34,712 nucleotides of DNA from the NCBI GenBank assembly GCA_003599735.1, contig QZJI01000046.1:1-34712 (forward strand), read 5' to 3'. Every line of letters starts with the position of its first letter. Position 1 is the stretch's first letter. Below, piece by piece: positions 1 to 7,747 of the stretch. The DNA is from Dehalococcoidia bacterium (lineage in GTDB: Bacteria; Chloroflexota; Dehalococcoidia; UBA2979). A program made the translations under genes and the position numbers. Under the pieces are notes generated by a model, which saw only the letters and a list, made by a program, of their open reading frames with translations, ran no database searches and was not told the DNA's origin.

Positions 1-1
1 T

Positions 2-724
2 ATGCCGGCGATGATCGATAGACTTTCGCCGATGGAGATCGCGGACGAACTCATTTATCCGTACGCCAGCACCCCGCCGCGGATCGCTCTCGATGTCGCG
101 GAGGTGCTCGCGCGCTGCCCGGCCGTCTCGCGTGTCACGCTCTTCGGTTCGCTCGTGTCGCGTACGCACGACGGCTGGTCGGACATCGACATGATGTGCG
201 TGACAGCCGGGCACGCCGGCGCCTGGGAGGCGGTCCATCTGCTACGTGAGGCGATGCCGCTGCGCTGGTACGGCCCGTTCTCCAGCCTGCCGCAGCCCTC
301 TGGCCGGTACTGGCCCTACGGCGAGTCGATCTTCCACTCCATCGACCTCTCCTTTCGCACCGCCGAGGCCCATGCGCGGGTGCTGCGGGAGGGGCTTGGC
401 GGTGTGGAGGTCGTCACGAGGGATATCTTCCAGCGGGAGGAGTCGCCGTCGTCGGGAGCCGGGCCGGGAGTCGAGACGGATACGGGCGAGTACGCGTTCA
501 CGCACGCACTGTATGCGACCACGAAGGCGATGAAGGAATACCTCCGAGGCACGGGCGGCTGGGTCACCGTGTCGGCACGGATGGACGCGCTGGAGATGGA
601 GGCGCGCGCCCTACCTCGACGCCCGTCCGGTGGGCGCCCGGATGATGTACTCGACGAGGCGCGTAGTCTCTACCAGCGGCTCCTGATGGACCGGTTGCGG
701 TTGGGTGTAGGGGGTGGCACATGA
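2..724 (+). CDS. Nucleotidyltransferase-fold protein (start possibly upstream of window)
   Basis: The protein has the polymerase-beta-type nucleotidyltransferase signature: residues 46-64 read LFGS, a ten-residue loop, then SDIDMM, giving the GS...DxD metal-binding pair (G49, S50, D61, D63). A later IDLSF around residue 115 could supply the third carboxylate. Such domains transfer a nucleotide to a small molecule, protein or RNA; the substrate cannot be told from sequence. The second half (from about residue 150) is helical and has no motif I recognise. The ATG at position 2 is the first available start, but the gene begins at the window edge, so the N-terminus may be incomplete. Its stop overlaps the dapB start (ATGA, 721-724), which implies co-translation with dapB. 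No antitoxin/toxin partner is visible, so MNT-type toxin-antitoxin function is unsupported. Confidence 0.75.
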   Translation: MPAMIDRLSPMEIADELIYPYASTPPRIALDVAEVLARCPAVSRVTLFGSLVSRTHDGWSDIDMMCVTAGHAGAWEAVHLLREAMPLRWYGPFSSLPQPSGRYWPYGESIFHSIDLSFRTAEAHARVLREGLGGVEVVTRDIFQREESPSSGAGPGVETDTGEYAFTHALYATTKAMKEYLRGTGGWVTVSARMDALEMEARALPRRPSGGRPDDVLDEARSLYQRLLMDRLRLGVGGGT

Positions 725-1515
725 TCCGCGTAGCGATTACCGGTACCGGCCAGATGGCCCGGCTCGTCCTCGCGACCGTCGAGGCGCAGCCTGATTTTGA
801 CCCGGTCGGCATGGTCGAGCCGTTGGGTGCCACCTCGGACCAGTTCCAGGGTGACGCGAAAGGGGTCTACCCGCTGACGACCGATCCCGCGGACCTGTTC
901 AGGTCCGTCCATCCTGACGTCGTCGTCGACTTCACGAACGCCGCGTTCACCCCGCGGCTGGTCGAGGCCGCCCTCGCGCATGGCGTCCGCCCCGTCATCG
1001 GCACCTCCGGCGTCGATGACGCGACGATTGAGCGCCTGCGTACCGCGAGCGCCGAGGCGAAACGGGGTGCCGTCGTGGCCGCCAACTTCGCGATTGGTTC
1101 GGTGTTGCAGATGCACATGGCCGCGATCGCCGCACGCTTCTTCGACAGCGCGGAGATCATCGAGCTCCACCACGACCGGAAGGCCGACGCCCCGAGCGGC
1201 ACGGCACTGACCACCGCGCACATGATGCGCGACGTCCGCGGCCGCGACTTCGAGTCGAACGTCACCACGCTGCACCACATCGAGGACACCCGGGGCGGCG
1301 CCATCGGCGGCATCCCGATCCACTCGGTCCGCCTACCGGGCTTCGTCGCCAGCCAGGAGGTCATCTTCGGCGGCACCGGCCAGATCCTCACACTCCGCCA
1401 CGACTCCACCGGCCGCGACTCCTTCATGCCGGGTGTCGTCATCGCCATTCGCGAAGTCATGCGCCGGGACGCTCTCGTCGAGGGGCTAGCCCCCCTAGTG
1501 GGACTGGGCGGTTAG
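721..1515 (+). CDS. dapB: 4-hydroxy-tetrahydrodipicolinate reductase (DapB)
   Basis: DapB reduces hydroxy-tetrahydrodipicolinate with NAD(P)H in cytoplasmic lysine/diaminopimelate synthesis. The N-terminus is a Rossmann nucleotide-binding start (GTGQMA, residues 8-13). The family signature ELHHDRKADAPSGTA contains the catalytic histidines H150/H151 and K154. The C-terminal part carries the typical GGIPIHSVRLPG and SFMPGV segments. At 264 residues it matches the family length. It starts inside the stop of the nucleotidyltransferase gene (ATGA), so it is probably translationally coupled. The remaining lysine genes asd and dapA lie downstream, but only after an inserted receiver-domain gene and a GGDEF/EAL gene. 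The last 59 bases overlap tail-to-tail with the receiver gene on the other strand. Confidence 0.95.
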   Translation: MIRVAITGTGQMARLVLATVEAQPDFDPVGMVEPLGATSDQFQGDAKGVYPLTTDPADLFRSVHPDVVVDFTNAAFTPRLVEAALAHGVRPVIGTSGVDDATIERLRTASAEAKRGAVVAANFAIGSVLQMHMAAIAARFFDSAEIIELHHDRKADAPSGTALTTAHMMRDVRGRDFESNVTTLHHIEDTRGGAIGGIPIHSVRLPGFVASQEVIFGGTGQILTLRHDSTGRDSFMPGVVIAIREVMRRDALVEGLAPLVGLGG

Positions 1516-1969
1516 TTGGGTAGCGCCCGTCATACCGCTCGGTGCAAAGGCCTATCCCGATAGTAGAGCCCCACTGACGACAATCCGTTGACGTCGTCGG
1601 GCGCGGGCTGTGGGTTGGGCTCGTATAGACCATGCGCCGAAGAGCAGTAACTGCTTCGTCCATCGAGAACGGTTTGTACAAGATATCGTCTGGCTCGAGC
1701 AGCGCCGCCACGGGCTCCAATTGGTCACGGCCATACCGGGTCATTAACAAGAGCGGGGCTGAACGCCGGTCTCGACGGAGGCTCATCGCAAGTGGCCGCA
1801 GCGGTAGCACGAGGTCAATCAGCAGGGCATCGTATCGATATGTCTCGATTGAGAGCTCAGGCGCGGATGGATCATCAATTACGGTAACCGCGTATCCGTG
1901 CAGGCCCAGGAAGCGGATCAGCAACCCTCGTACCGACGGATCATTCTCGGATAGAAGTATGTGAGGCAT
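1457..1969 (-). CDS. Stand-alone response regulator receiver protein
   Basis: Residues 1-115 form a CheY-like receiver domain: acidic pocket E8/D10, phospho-acceptor D52 in LLIDLVLP, conserved T77, and the invariant lysine K99 in YKPF. There is no DNA-binding or enzymatic output domain. The last ~55 residues are low in recognisable structure (rich in Pro, Arg, Thr) and their coding sequence runs 59 bases into the 3' end of dapB on the opposite strand. The ATG at 1969 has a GGGGGAGA ribosome-binding site 4-5 bases upstream. It is transcribed divergently from the GGDEF/EAL gene, 166 bases away, which makes a functional pairing plausible: a phospho-signal input beside a c-di-GMP enzyme. No histidine kinase is in the window. 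The tail may be a read-through extension rather than a functional region. Confidence 0.85.
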   Translation of the reverse strand: MPHILLSENDPSVRGLLIRFLGLHGYAVTVIDDPSAPELSIETYRYDALLIDLVLPLRPLAMSLRRDRRSAPLLLMTRYGRDQLEPVAALLEPDDILYKPFSMDEAVTALRRMVYTSPTHSPRPTTSTDCRQWGSTIGIGLCTERYDGRYPTNRPVPLGGLAPRRERPGA

Positions 1970-2135
1970 CTCATCTCCCCCGCTACCGCAGCGTAGCCGG
2001 GTCGAATTAGCGGACGGTTACAGATGCCTCCGCGAGCCGAGAGAATCCGGCCGTGGTTGTCCGTTTATCCCAGATTTAACTGCGCCCGCATTCGCTTTTG
2101 TCTCCTCCTGTCGATAGTCCGATGGGAGGACAGCC

Positions 2136-3914
2136 ATGATGAGTGGGGCGAGACCGGAATCACTGGTCGTTAATGCTGAAGTCGGTGAACTCGCAACGCG
2201 AGCGCTTGTGATTTCCGCGACCGAGCGATGCGAAGAAGTGGAACGCCTGTTCGCGAAGGACGCGTCGTTGGGGAGTCTCATTGCACGGCGCGCGGACGGC
2301 ACGCCGCTGCTCGTCGACCGCGTCTCGTTCTTGAACGCGATGCTGGGCAACATCGGCTACGGTCGCCCGCTGTACCACCACCGCCCCATGCTCGAACTGG
2401 TCGACCCAGCGGCGACGTTCATAGTCGGCGCCCAGTGTCCGGCTACGGTCGCTTACGAAGGTCTGCTGAAACGGCCGGCGGCCTACCGGTTCCACGACAT
2501 CATCGTCGAGTATGGGGACGGCGATTATGGCACCCTCGCGGCCGCGTTGCTTATTGAACAGGTCGCCAAGATCAGCGCCGCGGAGTCGCTACGGGATCCG
2601 CTCACCGGGCTTGCGAACCGCACCTGCATCCTTGACGCGCTCAGTCGCGAACTCGCGCCTGGTTCGCGTCGCCAACCTCTTGTGCTTCTCTTCTTAGACC
2701 TTGACCGCTTCAAGGTGGTGAACGACGGACTCGGCCATGCGGTCGGTGATCAGCTGCTGACCATCGTGGCCAAACGCATCAGTTCCTGCGTGGGTGCCGA
2801 CGATCTTGTAGGAAGACTCGGAGGTGACGAGTTCGCGGTGGTTCTCAACATCGCTGACGGCGCCACTTGGCACACGGCCGCCGCATATGCGGAACGGATC
2901 CGTCGTGTGCTGGCGGAGCCGGTTCAGATCGCGGGGCAGGAAGTGTTCGTATCTGCGAGCATCGGCATCGCGAGTGCCGCGCCCGGAGAGTCGCCGGCTA
3001 CCCTCATTCGGCGCGGTGACATCGCGATGTATCGGGCGAAGCGCCGCGGCGGCGGACACTACTTTTTCGAGGAGAGCGATGATGAGGCCGCGTCGCAACG
3101 GCTAGACATTGAAGCTTGGCTCCGCCGCGCACTCACCGACGGGACGTTGGATATCTACTACCAGCCGATCGTACAGATACCTGGTGGCACGCTCATGGGA
3201 TTCGAGGCGCTCGTCCGAGGCCACCATCCTACGATGGGTATGCTCTCGCCCGCGCAGTTTCTGCCAGTCGCCGAAGAGATCGGGGTGCTCCCCGCGATCG
3301 ACCGTCATGTTCTAGCTGGCGCTCTCCGCGCGGCCGCCGCCTGGCGTACCGAGTCGGTCGACGCTCCATTCGTGTCAGTAAACCTCTCAGCAGCCTCCCT
3401 CGGCGAGGATTCGCTGCTGACCGTCATCCCACAAGTGTTGGAGCAATGTGGCGTGGCACCGAGCGCCCTCACACTCGAGGTGACAGAGAGTGCGATGCTT
3501 CAGAATCCCAAACAGGCGGCGAGATTGCTTCAGGCCCTCCAGAGAATAGGAGTGCGCATCGCGATCGACGACTTCGGCACAGGCCATTCGTCACTCACGC
3601 AGTTCACAACATTCCGAGCGGACGTGCTGAAAATCGACCGTTCGTTTGTGAGCCGCCTGTGCAGTTCAGAGCGAGATCAGGAGGTTGTCGCCCTGATCCT
3701 TGCCTTGGCACGTGTCATACAGGCGTGCACAGTCGCCGAGGGGATCGAGGAGGCGGAACAGGCGGCGCTCCTCGCAGATATGGGCTGTGACACCGGTCAG
3801 GGCTACCTCTTTGCGGCGCCGTTCACCGCCGAGGAGGCGATGGAGGCGGTACACAATTCGGTCACCAGCCGTGCGTCGCTCGAGAGTTGCGGTGCGACGC
3901 GCCACGCGGCGTAG
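2136..3914 (+). CDS. CBS-like / GGDEF / EAL c-di-GMP turnover protein
   Basis: This 592-residue protein has three parts. Residues ~1-150 resemble a CBS-type sensor pair; the identification is weak. Residues ~165-320 are a diguanylate cyclase domain with intact GGDEF at 229-233 and LDLDRFKVVND upstream. Residues ~335-585 are an EAL phosphodiesterase domain with E357-A-L, VNLSA, EVTES, IDDFGTG, LKIDRSF, VAEGIEE and GQGYLF, so its metal and general-base residues are present. The inhibitory RxxD I-site before GGDEF is lost (GADD at 220-223), so product feedback through that site is not expected. No transmembrane segments are seen, so it is probably cytosolic. The start has a GGGAGGA site at 2124-2130. 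It lies divergent from the receiver gene, and the two interrupt the dap genes. By eye its base composition is less GC-rich than its neighbours, consistent with later acquisition. Confidence 0.93.
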   Translation: MMSGARPESLVVNAEVGELATRALVISATERCEEVERLFAKDASLGSLIARRADGTPLLVDRVSFLNAMLGNIGYGRPLYHHRPMLELVDPAATFIVGAQCPATVAYEGLLKRPAAYRFHDIIVEYGDGDYGTLAAALLIEQVAKISAAESLRDPLTGLANRTCILDALSRELAPGSRRQPLVLLFLDLDRFKVVNDGLGHAVGDQLLTIVAKRISSCVGADDLVGRLGGDEFAVVLNIADGATWHTAAAYAERIRRVLAEPVQIAGQEVFVSASIGIASAAPGESPATLIRRGDIAMYRAKRRGGGHYFFEESDDEAASQRLDIEAWLRRALTDGTLDIYYQPIVQIPGGTLMGFEALVRGHHPTMGMLSPAQFLPVAEEIGVLPAIDRHVLAGALRAAAAWRTESVDAPFVSVNLSAASLGEDSLLTVIPQVLEQCGVAPSALTLEVTESAMLQNPKQAARLLQALQRIGVRIAIDDFGTGHSSLTQFTTFRADVLKIDRSFVSRLCSSERDQEVVALILALARVIQACTVAEGIEEAEQAALLADMGCDTGQGYLFAAPFTAEEAMEAVHNSVTSRASLESCGATRHAA

Positions 3915-4025
3915 GTTCGTCGCAAGGTCTTTCTGGAGATTGCGGGTGTGGCGAGCCCCGCGGGTGGCCAACATAGTTCTATGGTCCTACCGGCATCCCC
4001 CTCGCCCCTACCCCCTCCCCCGCCG

Positions 4026-4056
4026 TACCATCGAGGGCAAGCCGCCGACGGGCGGC
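4026..4056 (+). promoter_or_regulatory. Possible asd promoter -10 and leader hairpin
   Basis: TACCAT at 4026-4031 fits the TA[C/G][A/C]NT boxes found before several other genes here. The leader then contains a 6-bp perfect hairpin, GCCGCC/GGCGGC (4041-4046 and 4051-4056), just upstream of the asd ribosome-binding site. No convincing -35 is present. Further upstream, in a locally AT-rich patch, CATAG-TT-CTATG (3972-3983) is a short inverted repeat of unknown meaning. No known riboswitch was recognised in 3915-4096. Confidence 0.3.
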
Positions 4057-4096
4057 GTCTTCGTCCCCGGGGCGACCGGGCAGCAGGAGCACCATC

Positions 4097-5125
4097 GTGG
4101 AGCCAGTGATTGCCGTGATCGGGGCCACCGGGGCCGTGGGGGATGTCTTCCTCCGCGTCGCAGCGGAACGGCGTCTGCCGATGAAGGAGCTCCGGCTCCT
4201 CGCCTCCGCCCGCTCCGAAGGCAAGACCCTCACGTACGGCGGCAAGCCGCTGACCGTGCATGAGGCCACGCGCGCGAACCTCGAGGGCGCCGACATCGTC
4301 TTCTGCTCGGCGGACTCCTCCGTCTCGAAGCAGTGGGGGCCGGTCGTCCGCGAGATGGGCGGCGTCATGATCGACGACGGTTCCGCCTACCGCATGGACG
4401 CCAACGTCCCGCTCGTCGTGCCCGAGATCAACGGCGACGACCTCGAATGGCACGAGGGCATCGTCTCGATCCCCAACTGCACCACCACACCGCTCGTCAT
4501 GGCGTTGCACGCGATGCGCTCCGTCGCGCCGCTGAAGCGCGTCACGGCGGCGACCTACCAGGCTGTCTCTGGCACGGGCGCCGCGGCGGTGCGGGAGCTG
4601 AGCGAGCAGGTCGAGGCGATCGGCGCCGGGCGGGCGGTGCCCGCCCCCTCGGTCTACCCGCAGCAGATCGCGATGAACGTGCTGCCGCAGGTCGACGACT
4701 TCGCAGACGATGACTACACCAAAGAAGAACTGAAAATGCGCAACGAGACGCGCAAGATCCTGCACCAGGACGGCCTGAAGTTCGCCGCGACGTGCGTCCG
4801 CGTCCCGGTGGCCCTCAGCCACTCGGAGGCGGTCCACGTCGAGTTCGATGGCCCGGCGCCGTTGGAAGCCCTGAAGGCCGCGCTTCGCCAGATGCCCGGC
4901 CTCGTGCTGATCGAGGACCCGAAGCAGTACATCACCCCGCTCCAGGCGGCCAACCGCGACGAGGCGTTCGTCGCCCGGCTGCGCGTCGACCCGACGGTCG
5001 ACCACGGCGTCGTCTTCTGGTGCGTGACGGACAACCTGCGCAAGGGCGCCGCCACCAACGCGATCCAGATCGCCGAGGAACTCCTCCGCCGGAACCTCGT
5101 GCGGCGTCCCGCGCTCAAGCGGTAG
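4097..5125 (+). CDS. asd: Aspartate-semialdehyde dehydrogenase
   Basis: Asd reduces aspartyl phosphate to aspartate semialdehyde, the branch point for lysine and threonine. The N-terminus has the Rossmann glycine motif VIGATGAVG. The active-site cysteine is C128 in SIPNCTTTPL, and the catalytic-region histidine is H242 in RVPVALSHSEAV. At 342 residues it matches the family. The start is GTG at 4097, with an AGGAG site at 4086-4090; no nearer ATG fits the Rossmann start. dapA follows after 118 bases with its own possible -10 box, so the two may be co-transcribed or separately tuned. Together with dapA, dapB and the distant lysC, it supplies the aspartate family of amino acids and diaminopimelate for the cell wall. 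Confidence 0.96.
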   Translation: MEPVIAVIGATGAVGDVFLRVAAERRLPMKELRLLASARSEGKTLTYGGKPLTVHEATRANLEGADIVFCSADSSVSKQWGPVVREMGGVMIDDGSAYRMDANVPLVVPEINGDDLEWHEGIVSIPNCTTTPLVMALHAMRSVAPLKRVTAATYQAVSGTGAAAVRELSEQVEAIGAGRAVPAPSVYPQQIAMNVLPQVDDFADDDYTKEELKMRNETRKILHQDGLKFAATCVRVPVALSHSEAVHVEFDGPAPLEALKAALRQMPGLVLIEDPKQYITPLQAANRDEAFVARLRVDPTVDHGVVFWCVTDNLRKGAATNAIQIAEELLRRNLVRRPALKR

Positions 5126-5150
5126 CGGCCACTTCGCCCGCGGCCCGCGC

Positions 5151-5156
5151 TACACT
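5151..5156 (+). promoter_or_regulatory. Possible dapA -10 box (TACACT)
   Basis: TACACT in the context GCGCTACACTGCGC lies 87 bases before dapA, in the asd-dapA gap. It resembles the other TA[C/G][A/C]NT boxes in this window. No good -35 at 16-18 bases was found, so it rests on the recurring motif alone. Confidence 0.35.
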
Positions 5157-5243
5157 GCGCCCGCCGCGAGGTGGGATGGCTGCATGCCGCGCGATTGACT
5201 GTGCCGCGACCCCGCCCCGCCCAGACCCTCAAAGGACGCCACC

Positions 5244-6140
5244 ATGACCGCCCCGCTTGGCCGGCTGCTCACCGCGATGATCACGCCGATGACCCCGTCC
5301 GGGGAGGTCGACCTTGATGGAGTGAAGCGGCTGGCGCAGGCGCTTATTGCCTCCGGCACCGAGGGCATCGTCTCGACCGGCTCGACCGGCGAGGCGGCCG
5401 CGCTCTCCGAGGAGGAGACGGTTGCCGTCTGGAAGGCGACGAAGGCGGCCGTCGGCCCGGGCGTCGCCGTGATCGCTGGCGCGACGAACAACAACCACCG
5501 CGCCTCGCTCCGCCTGACTCGCGAGGCGGTGAAGGCGGGCCTCGACGGTGTCCTGCTAACGGTGCCGGCGTACAGCAAGCCGCCCCAGGCGGGCCTCGTC
5601 CGCCACTTCACCGCGCTGGCGGAGGCGGCCGAGGGGCTGCCGTGCCTGCTCTACAACATCCCCGGCCGCGCCGCGCTGAACATGACCGCGGAGACGACGC
5701 TCCGGCTCGCTGAGGTGCCGAATATCGTTGGCATCAAGGAGTCGAGCGAGATGTTTGGCCAGATCGGCGAGATCATCGCCCGCGCGCCCGAGGGCTTCCG
5801 CGTTTGGTCCGGGAACGACACCGACACGTTGATGGTGATGGCGCTTGGCGGCTACGGCGTCGTCAGCGTCGCCAGCCATATCGTCGGACGCCAGATCCGC
5901 GCGCAGATCGAGGCGGCTTGCGCCGGACGCACCGCGGACGCGGCGGCGATCCACCACCGCTTGATGCCGCTCATCGGCGCGCTCTTCGTGGAAAGCAACC
6001 CAATCCCCGTGAAGTACGCCGTCGCAAAGGCCGGCCTCCCGGCCGGGCCCCCGCGGCTCCCGCTCATCGAGGCCTCAGACGTGGCCCGCGCCCGCATCGA
6101 CGCCGAGATGGCGAAGGTGACGGTCGATCTCGGCAGATAA
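5244..6140 (+). CDS. dapA: 4-hydroxy-tetrahydrodipicolinate synthase (DapA)
   Basis: DapA condenses pyruvate with aspartate semialdehyde, the committed lysine step. It is a TIM-barrel class I aldolase. The Schiff-base lysine is K165 in VGIKESSEM, the catalytic tyrosine is Y137 in YNIPGR, and the pyruvate-binding loop is TGSTGE (45-50; the family norm is G-T-T-G-E, so one Thr is Ser). The 298-residue length is normal. The ATG at 5244 has an AAAGGA site at 5231-5236. It follows asd, its substrate supplier. It ends 13 bases before the stop of the convergent gene at 6154 with no visible terminator hairpin between them. Confidence 0.96.
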   Translation: MTAPLGRLLTAMITPMTPSGEVDLDGVKRLAQALIASGTEGIVSTGSTGEAAALSEEETVAVWKATKAAVGPGVAVIAGATNNNHRASLRLTREAVKAGLDGVLLTVPAYSKPPQAGLVRHFTALAEAAEGLPCLLYNIPGRAALNMTAETTLRLAEVPNIVGIKESSEMFGQIGEIIARAPEGFRVWSGNDTDTLMVMALGGYGVVSVASHIVGRQIRAQIEAACAGRTADAAAIHHRLMPLIGALFVESNPIPVKYAVAKAGLPAGPPRLPLIEASDVARARIDAEMAKVTVDLGR

Positions 6141-6153
6141 TGAGGCGCGTGCC

Positions 6154-6864
6154 CTACAGCAACGTCCCGTCCCGCCGGTCCTCGACCAGCGCGATCTCGC
6201 CCATCCCCAGTTCGTCCCGGACCGCGATGAGCGACTCGACGCAGGCCTCCGGGCTGCCCCACCCGCTGGCGCGCACCAGTTGCGCGACGCCCTCGCCGCT
6301 CTCGGAGAGTGCCGGGAACTTGCGGTTGAACTCCTTGCGGAGGCCCGCCCACAGCTCCTCCGGGTGGTCGAGGGCGAAGCGGGCATAGAGCAACGCTCCG
6401 AAGACGTGGTTCGGCGTCAGTACCTCGTCCCAGTCCTTCGAGGCCTGTCGCAACAGGTCCTTCATCCCCTGGTGGCGCTGTTCCGTCTCCCAGCGGGAGT
6501 CGAGGCCCAGCGGCGCGAGACGCGTCTCCGCCTCCGGCGCGAGGATGAGTTCGCGCAGCGCGTGGCGCAGCATCCCCTCGCCCTCCACCTCGGCCTCCCC
6601 CGGCACGACGTCCGGGTAGCGGTCGAGCGTCTGGCGGACGTGCTGCAGCGCGACGCCGAGGGCGTGCGCGAGGGCATGGGTCGGGATGCCGTTGTGCAGC
6701 GAGATCACGACGACGCCCGATTCGTCCCAGTCGACATCGGAGAGCGCTCCGCCCTCGAAGGCTTCGACGCGGAGTGTGTTCTCTGTCTCCGCGCGGAGGC
6801 GCTCCTCGATCTCCTGGAACAGCGGCTCGATGGCGTCGCCGATCTCTTTGCCGATGACCTTCAT
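6154..6864 (-). CDS. Unknown protein with a degenerate HExxH-like site
   Basis: I do not recognise this 236-residue protein by function. A helix around residues 63-77 reads THALAHALGVALQHV. This resembles the HELGHALQH zinc-peptidase helix, but the Glu and second His of HExxH are replaced (H-A-L-G-V). The following segment, with ELILAPEAETRLAPLGLD near 105-125, is also reminiscent of small bacterial gluzincin-like proteins. If that relationship is real, this is an inactive relative. No signal peptide or membrane segment is seen, and the composition is acidic and helical. The ATG at 6864 is preceded by a purine-rich AAGGGGGCGGGG. It is the last gene of the - strand run, 55 bases after the Fpg/Nei-like glycosylase gene, and is convergent to dapA. 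Confidence 0.75.
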   Translation of the reverse strand: MKVIGKEIGDAIEPLFQEIEERLRAETENTLRVEAFEGGALSDVDWDESGVVVISLHNGIPTHALAHALGVALQHVRQTLDRYPDVVPGEAEVEGEGMLRHALRELILAPEAETRLAPLGLDSRWETEQRHQGMKDLLRQASKDWDEVLTPNHVFGALLYARFALDHPEELWAGLRKEFNRKFPALSESGEGVAQLVRASGWGSPEACVESLIAVRDELGMGEIALVEDRRDGTLL

Positions 6865-6919
6865 CCCCGCCCCCTTCAGTGCCCGCGTCGTGGTCGGGCC
6901 TTCTGAGCTTTGTTGGAGC

Positions 6920-7735
6920 CTACTCGAAGAGCGGCTGACAGGTCAGGCAGTAGTTTGTCTCAGAGCCGCTACGTACCTGTCCGCGGATTTCAGTGCCGCA
7001 CTTCGGACAGGGTTCGCCGGCGCGCCGGTGCACCTTCAGGTGCTGCCGCCACTCTTCTTTCTTCCCCAGCCCTTCGCCCTGTACGGTGGCATCCACGATG
7101 GCGATCGACTCCTTCAGCACTTCGCGCATCGAGCGGTAGAGGCGGCGGAGATCACCCTCGTCCATTGTCGCGCGCCGTCGGTGGGGGTGGAGCCCGGCGG
7201 CCCACAGGATCTCGTCCGAGTAGGCGTTGCCGATCCCGGCCATGAACTCCTGGTTGGTGATCGTCGCCTTGATCTGTCCCCGGCGGGGTTTGAGGCGCGT
7301 GAGGAATTCCTCCTCGCTGATCGCCATCGCGTCCGGCCCGAGCGTCGCCATCTGCGGGACCTGGTTGAGCCCGTCACCGGGGACGAGGTACCAGCGTCCC
7401 ATCCGGCGCATGTCGGAATAGCGCACCTCATGACCGTCGTCGAAACGCAGCACGACGCCGAGCATCGCGGGTTTGCGCGTCCCCTTCTCGACCCAGTGGA
7501 AGCGCCCGGTGAGCATCGGGTTCACGACGAGCAGCCGTCCGTCGTCCACAAACCAGATGAGGAACTTCCCCATCCGGTGGATCTCGCCAAACCCGTGCCC
7601 AGCCAGCGTGCCGAACTCCTCCGCGCCCGTCCGCACGAGCCACGGCAACGGCGCCTCTGCCTCGGTGATCGTGAGACCTTCGAGGCGCGGCATCAGGTAG
7701 TGGCGGATGGCTTCGAGGTCGGGGATCTCCGGCAT
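6920..7735 (-). CDS. mutM: Fpg/Nei-family DNA glycosylase
   Basis: Fpg/Nei enzymes excise oxidised bases and nick the abasic site. The catalytic N-terminus is MPEIPDLE (Pro becomes residue 1 after Met removal, followed by Glu). K57 lies in MGKFL, the helix-two-turn-helix is FMAGIGNAYSDEILWAAG, and the C-terminus has the zinc finger C-x2-C-x16-C-x2-C (CPKC...CLTC). Length 271 is typical. The N-terminal IPDLE rather than LPEVE places it in an Fpg/Nei-like subgroup, so 8-oxoguanine specificity is likely but not proven. It starts 12 bases after the pheA stop and belongs to the same - strand run. The protein ends five residues past the last zinc cysteine. Confidence 0.9.
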   Translation of the reverse strand: MPEIPDLEAIRHYLMPRLEGLTITEAEAPLPWLVRTGAEEFGTLAGHGFGEIHRMGKFLIWFVDDGRLLVVNPMLTGRFHWVEKGTRKPAMLGVVLRFDDGHEVRYSDMRRMGRWYLVPGDGLNQVPQMATLGPDAMAISEEEFLTRLKPRRGQIKATITNQEFMAGIGNAYSDEILWAAGLHPHRRRATMDEGDLRRLYRSMREVLKESIAIVDATVQGEGLGKKEEWRQHLKVHRRAGEPCPKCGTEIRGQVRSGSETNYCLTCQPLFE

Positions 7736-7747
7736 CGACGGGCTCGG

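Noticed and set aside
2-724. Nucleotidyltransferase as the toxin or antitoxin of an MNT/HEPN pair
   Set aside because: No HEPN partner is adjacent in the window; the downstream partner is dapB and the upstream side is outside the window.
3972-3983. CATAG-TT-CTATG inverted repeat upstream of asd as an operator
   Set aside because: Five base pairs are too short to support a binding site, and no second copy was seen elsewhere.
3915-4096. Lysine or c-di-GMP riboswitch before asd
   Set aside because: None of the conserved junction sequences of these riboswitches could be found; only a simple 6-bp hairpin is present.
3803-5005. 400-codon - strand open frame opposite asd
   Set aside because: Arg/Asp/Val-rich antisense product; asd is certain on the other strand.
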